From VAZQ01 sp036557705 (GTDB lineage Bacteria; Pseudomonadota; Alphaproteobacteria; Rhizobiales; Xanthobacteraceae): a DNA stretch of 64,000 bases. Below, in pieces: positions 63,951-64,000 of the stretch. The stretch's first letter is position 1, and every line of letters begins with the position of its first letter. A program made the position numbers and the translations under genes. The DNA lies in NCBI GenBank assembly GCA_036557705.1, contig DATBHB010000193.1, positions 33,246 through 97,245 on the forward strand, written 5' to 3'. The notes below the pieces were generated by a model, which worked only from the letters and a program-made list of their open reading frames with translations, did no database searches and was not told the DNA's origin.

Positions 63951-64000
63951 TAGTGTCCTTCGATTCCGAAGTTCGCAAACGAGGGTGCCGCACAATGAAG
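63951..64000. repeat. Nested hairpin repeat, family 5 copy E (cut by window end)
   Basis: It starts TAGTGTCCTTCGATTCCGAA, like the inverted copy B at 37944, and runs out of the window, so its right arm is not seen. Confidence 0.5.

Overview
The window is a high-GC stretch of an alphaproteobacterial chromosome. Gene families point to the Hyphomicrobiales, close to Bradyrhizobium, Rhodopseudomonas or other Xanthobacteraceae-type soil bacteria (inference). The evidence is a 1613-residue NAD-glutamate dehydrogenase, a DUF3551 protein, several orphan Bug/TctC binding proteins, the run htpX - rsmB - heparinase II/III-like - purH, and many short palindromic repeats. I saw no rRNA, tRNA, CRISPR array, transposase, phage gene or replication origin.

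Layout. 1-2.8 kb: a Crp/Fnr regulator and two membrane proteins. 2.9-11.6 kb: an orphan molybdenum hydroxylase subunit, divergent from a catabolic-looking row of bicupin, enolase-superfamily enzyme, creatinase-like M24 protein, Bug binding protein and a split ThDP decarboxylase. 11.8-18.7 kb: a glycosyltransferase, then a probable organosulfonate module made of LysR and YeiH-type exporter, divergent from suyA-suyB-gntR-MFS, with a perfect 12-bp palindrome in the shared promoter region. 18.9-22.8 kb: a YdiJ-type D-2-hydroxyacid dehydrogenase followed by malate dehydrogenase. 23-29 kb: three orphan substrate-binding proteins around a compact four-gene operon (opine dehydrogenase-like, dipicolinate synthase A-like, tautomerase, VOC protein), which is the least familiar gene set here.

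29-40 kb: mostly single genes, namely a UPF0158 protein, small exported proteins, clpS, a GH13 glucosidase, an NTF2-like protein, a VOC-asparaginase pair, an MBL-fold hydrolase and an NDP-forming acyl-CoA synthetase. 40-53.5 kb: the housekeeping core (DUF3551, htpX, rsmB, heparinase-like, vapBC, purH, a small conserved protein, NAD-GDH). 53.5-64 kb: an AhpD-like protein, an exported protein paralogous to one at 37 kb, gamma-glutamyltransferase, a large periplasmic protein with one haem-c motif, and an aromatic-type cluster (Rieske oxygenase alpha and beta, 4,5-dihydroxyphthalate decarboxylase-like protein, TauD-type dioxygenase).

The window is rich in short palindromic repeats of at least five families. 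In two families the outer arms are constant while the inner stem differs from copy to copy yet stays self-complementary. In several places a repeat supplies or abuts a stop or start codon of a neighbouring gene. These repeats, the opine dehydrogenase/DpsA-like operon and the sulfolactate module are the best candidates for a closer look. All functional calls come from reading motifs and context; no database search was run.
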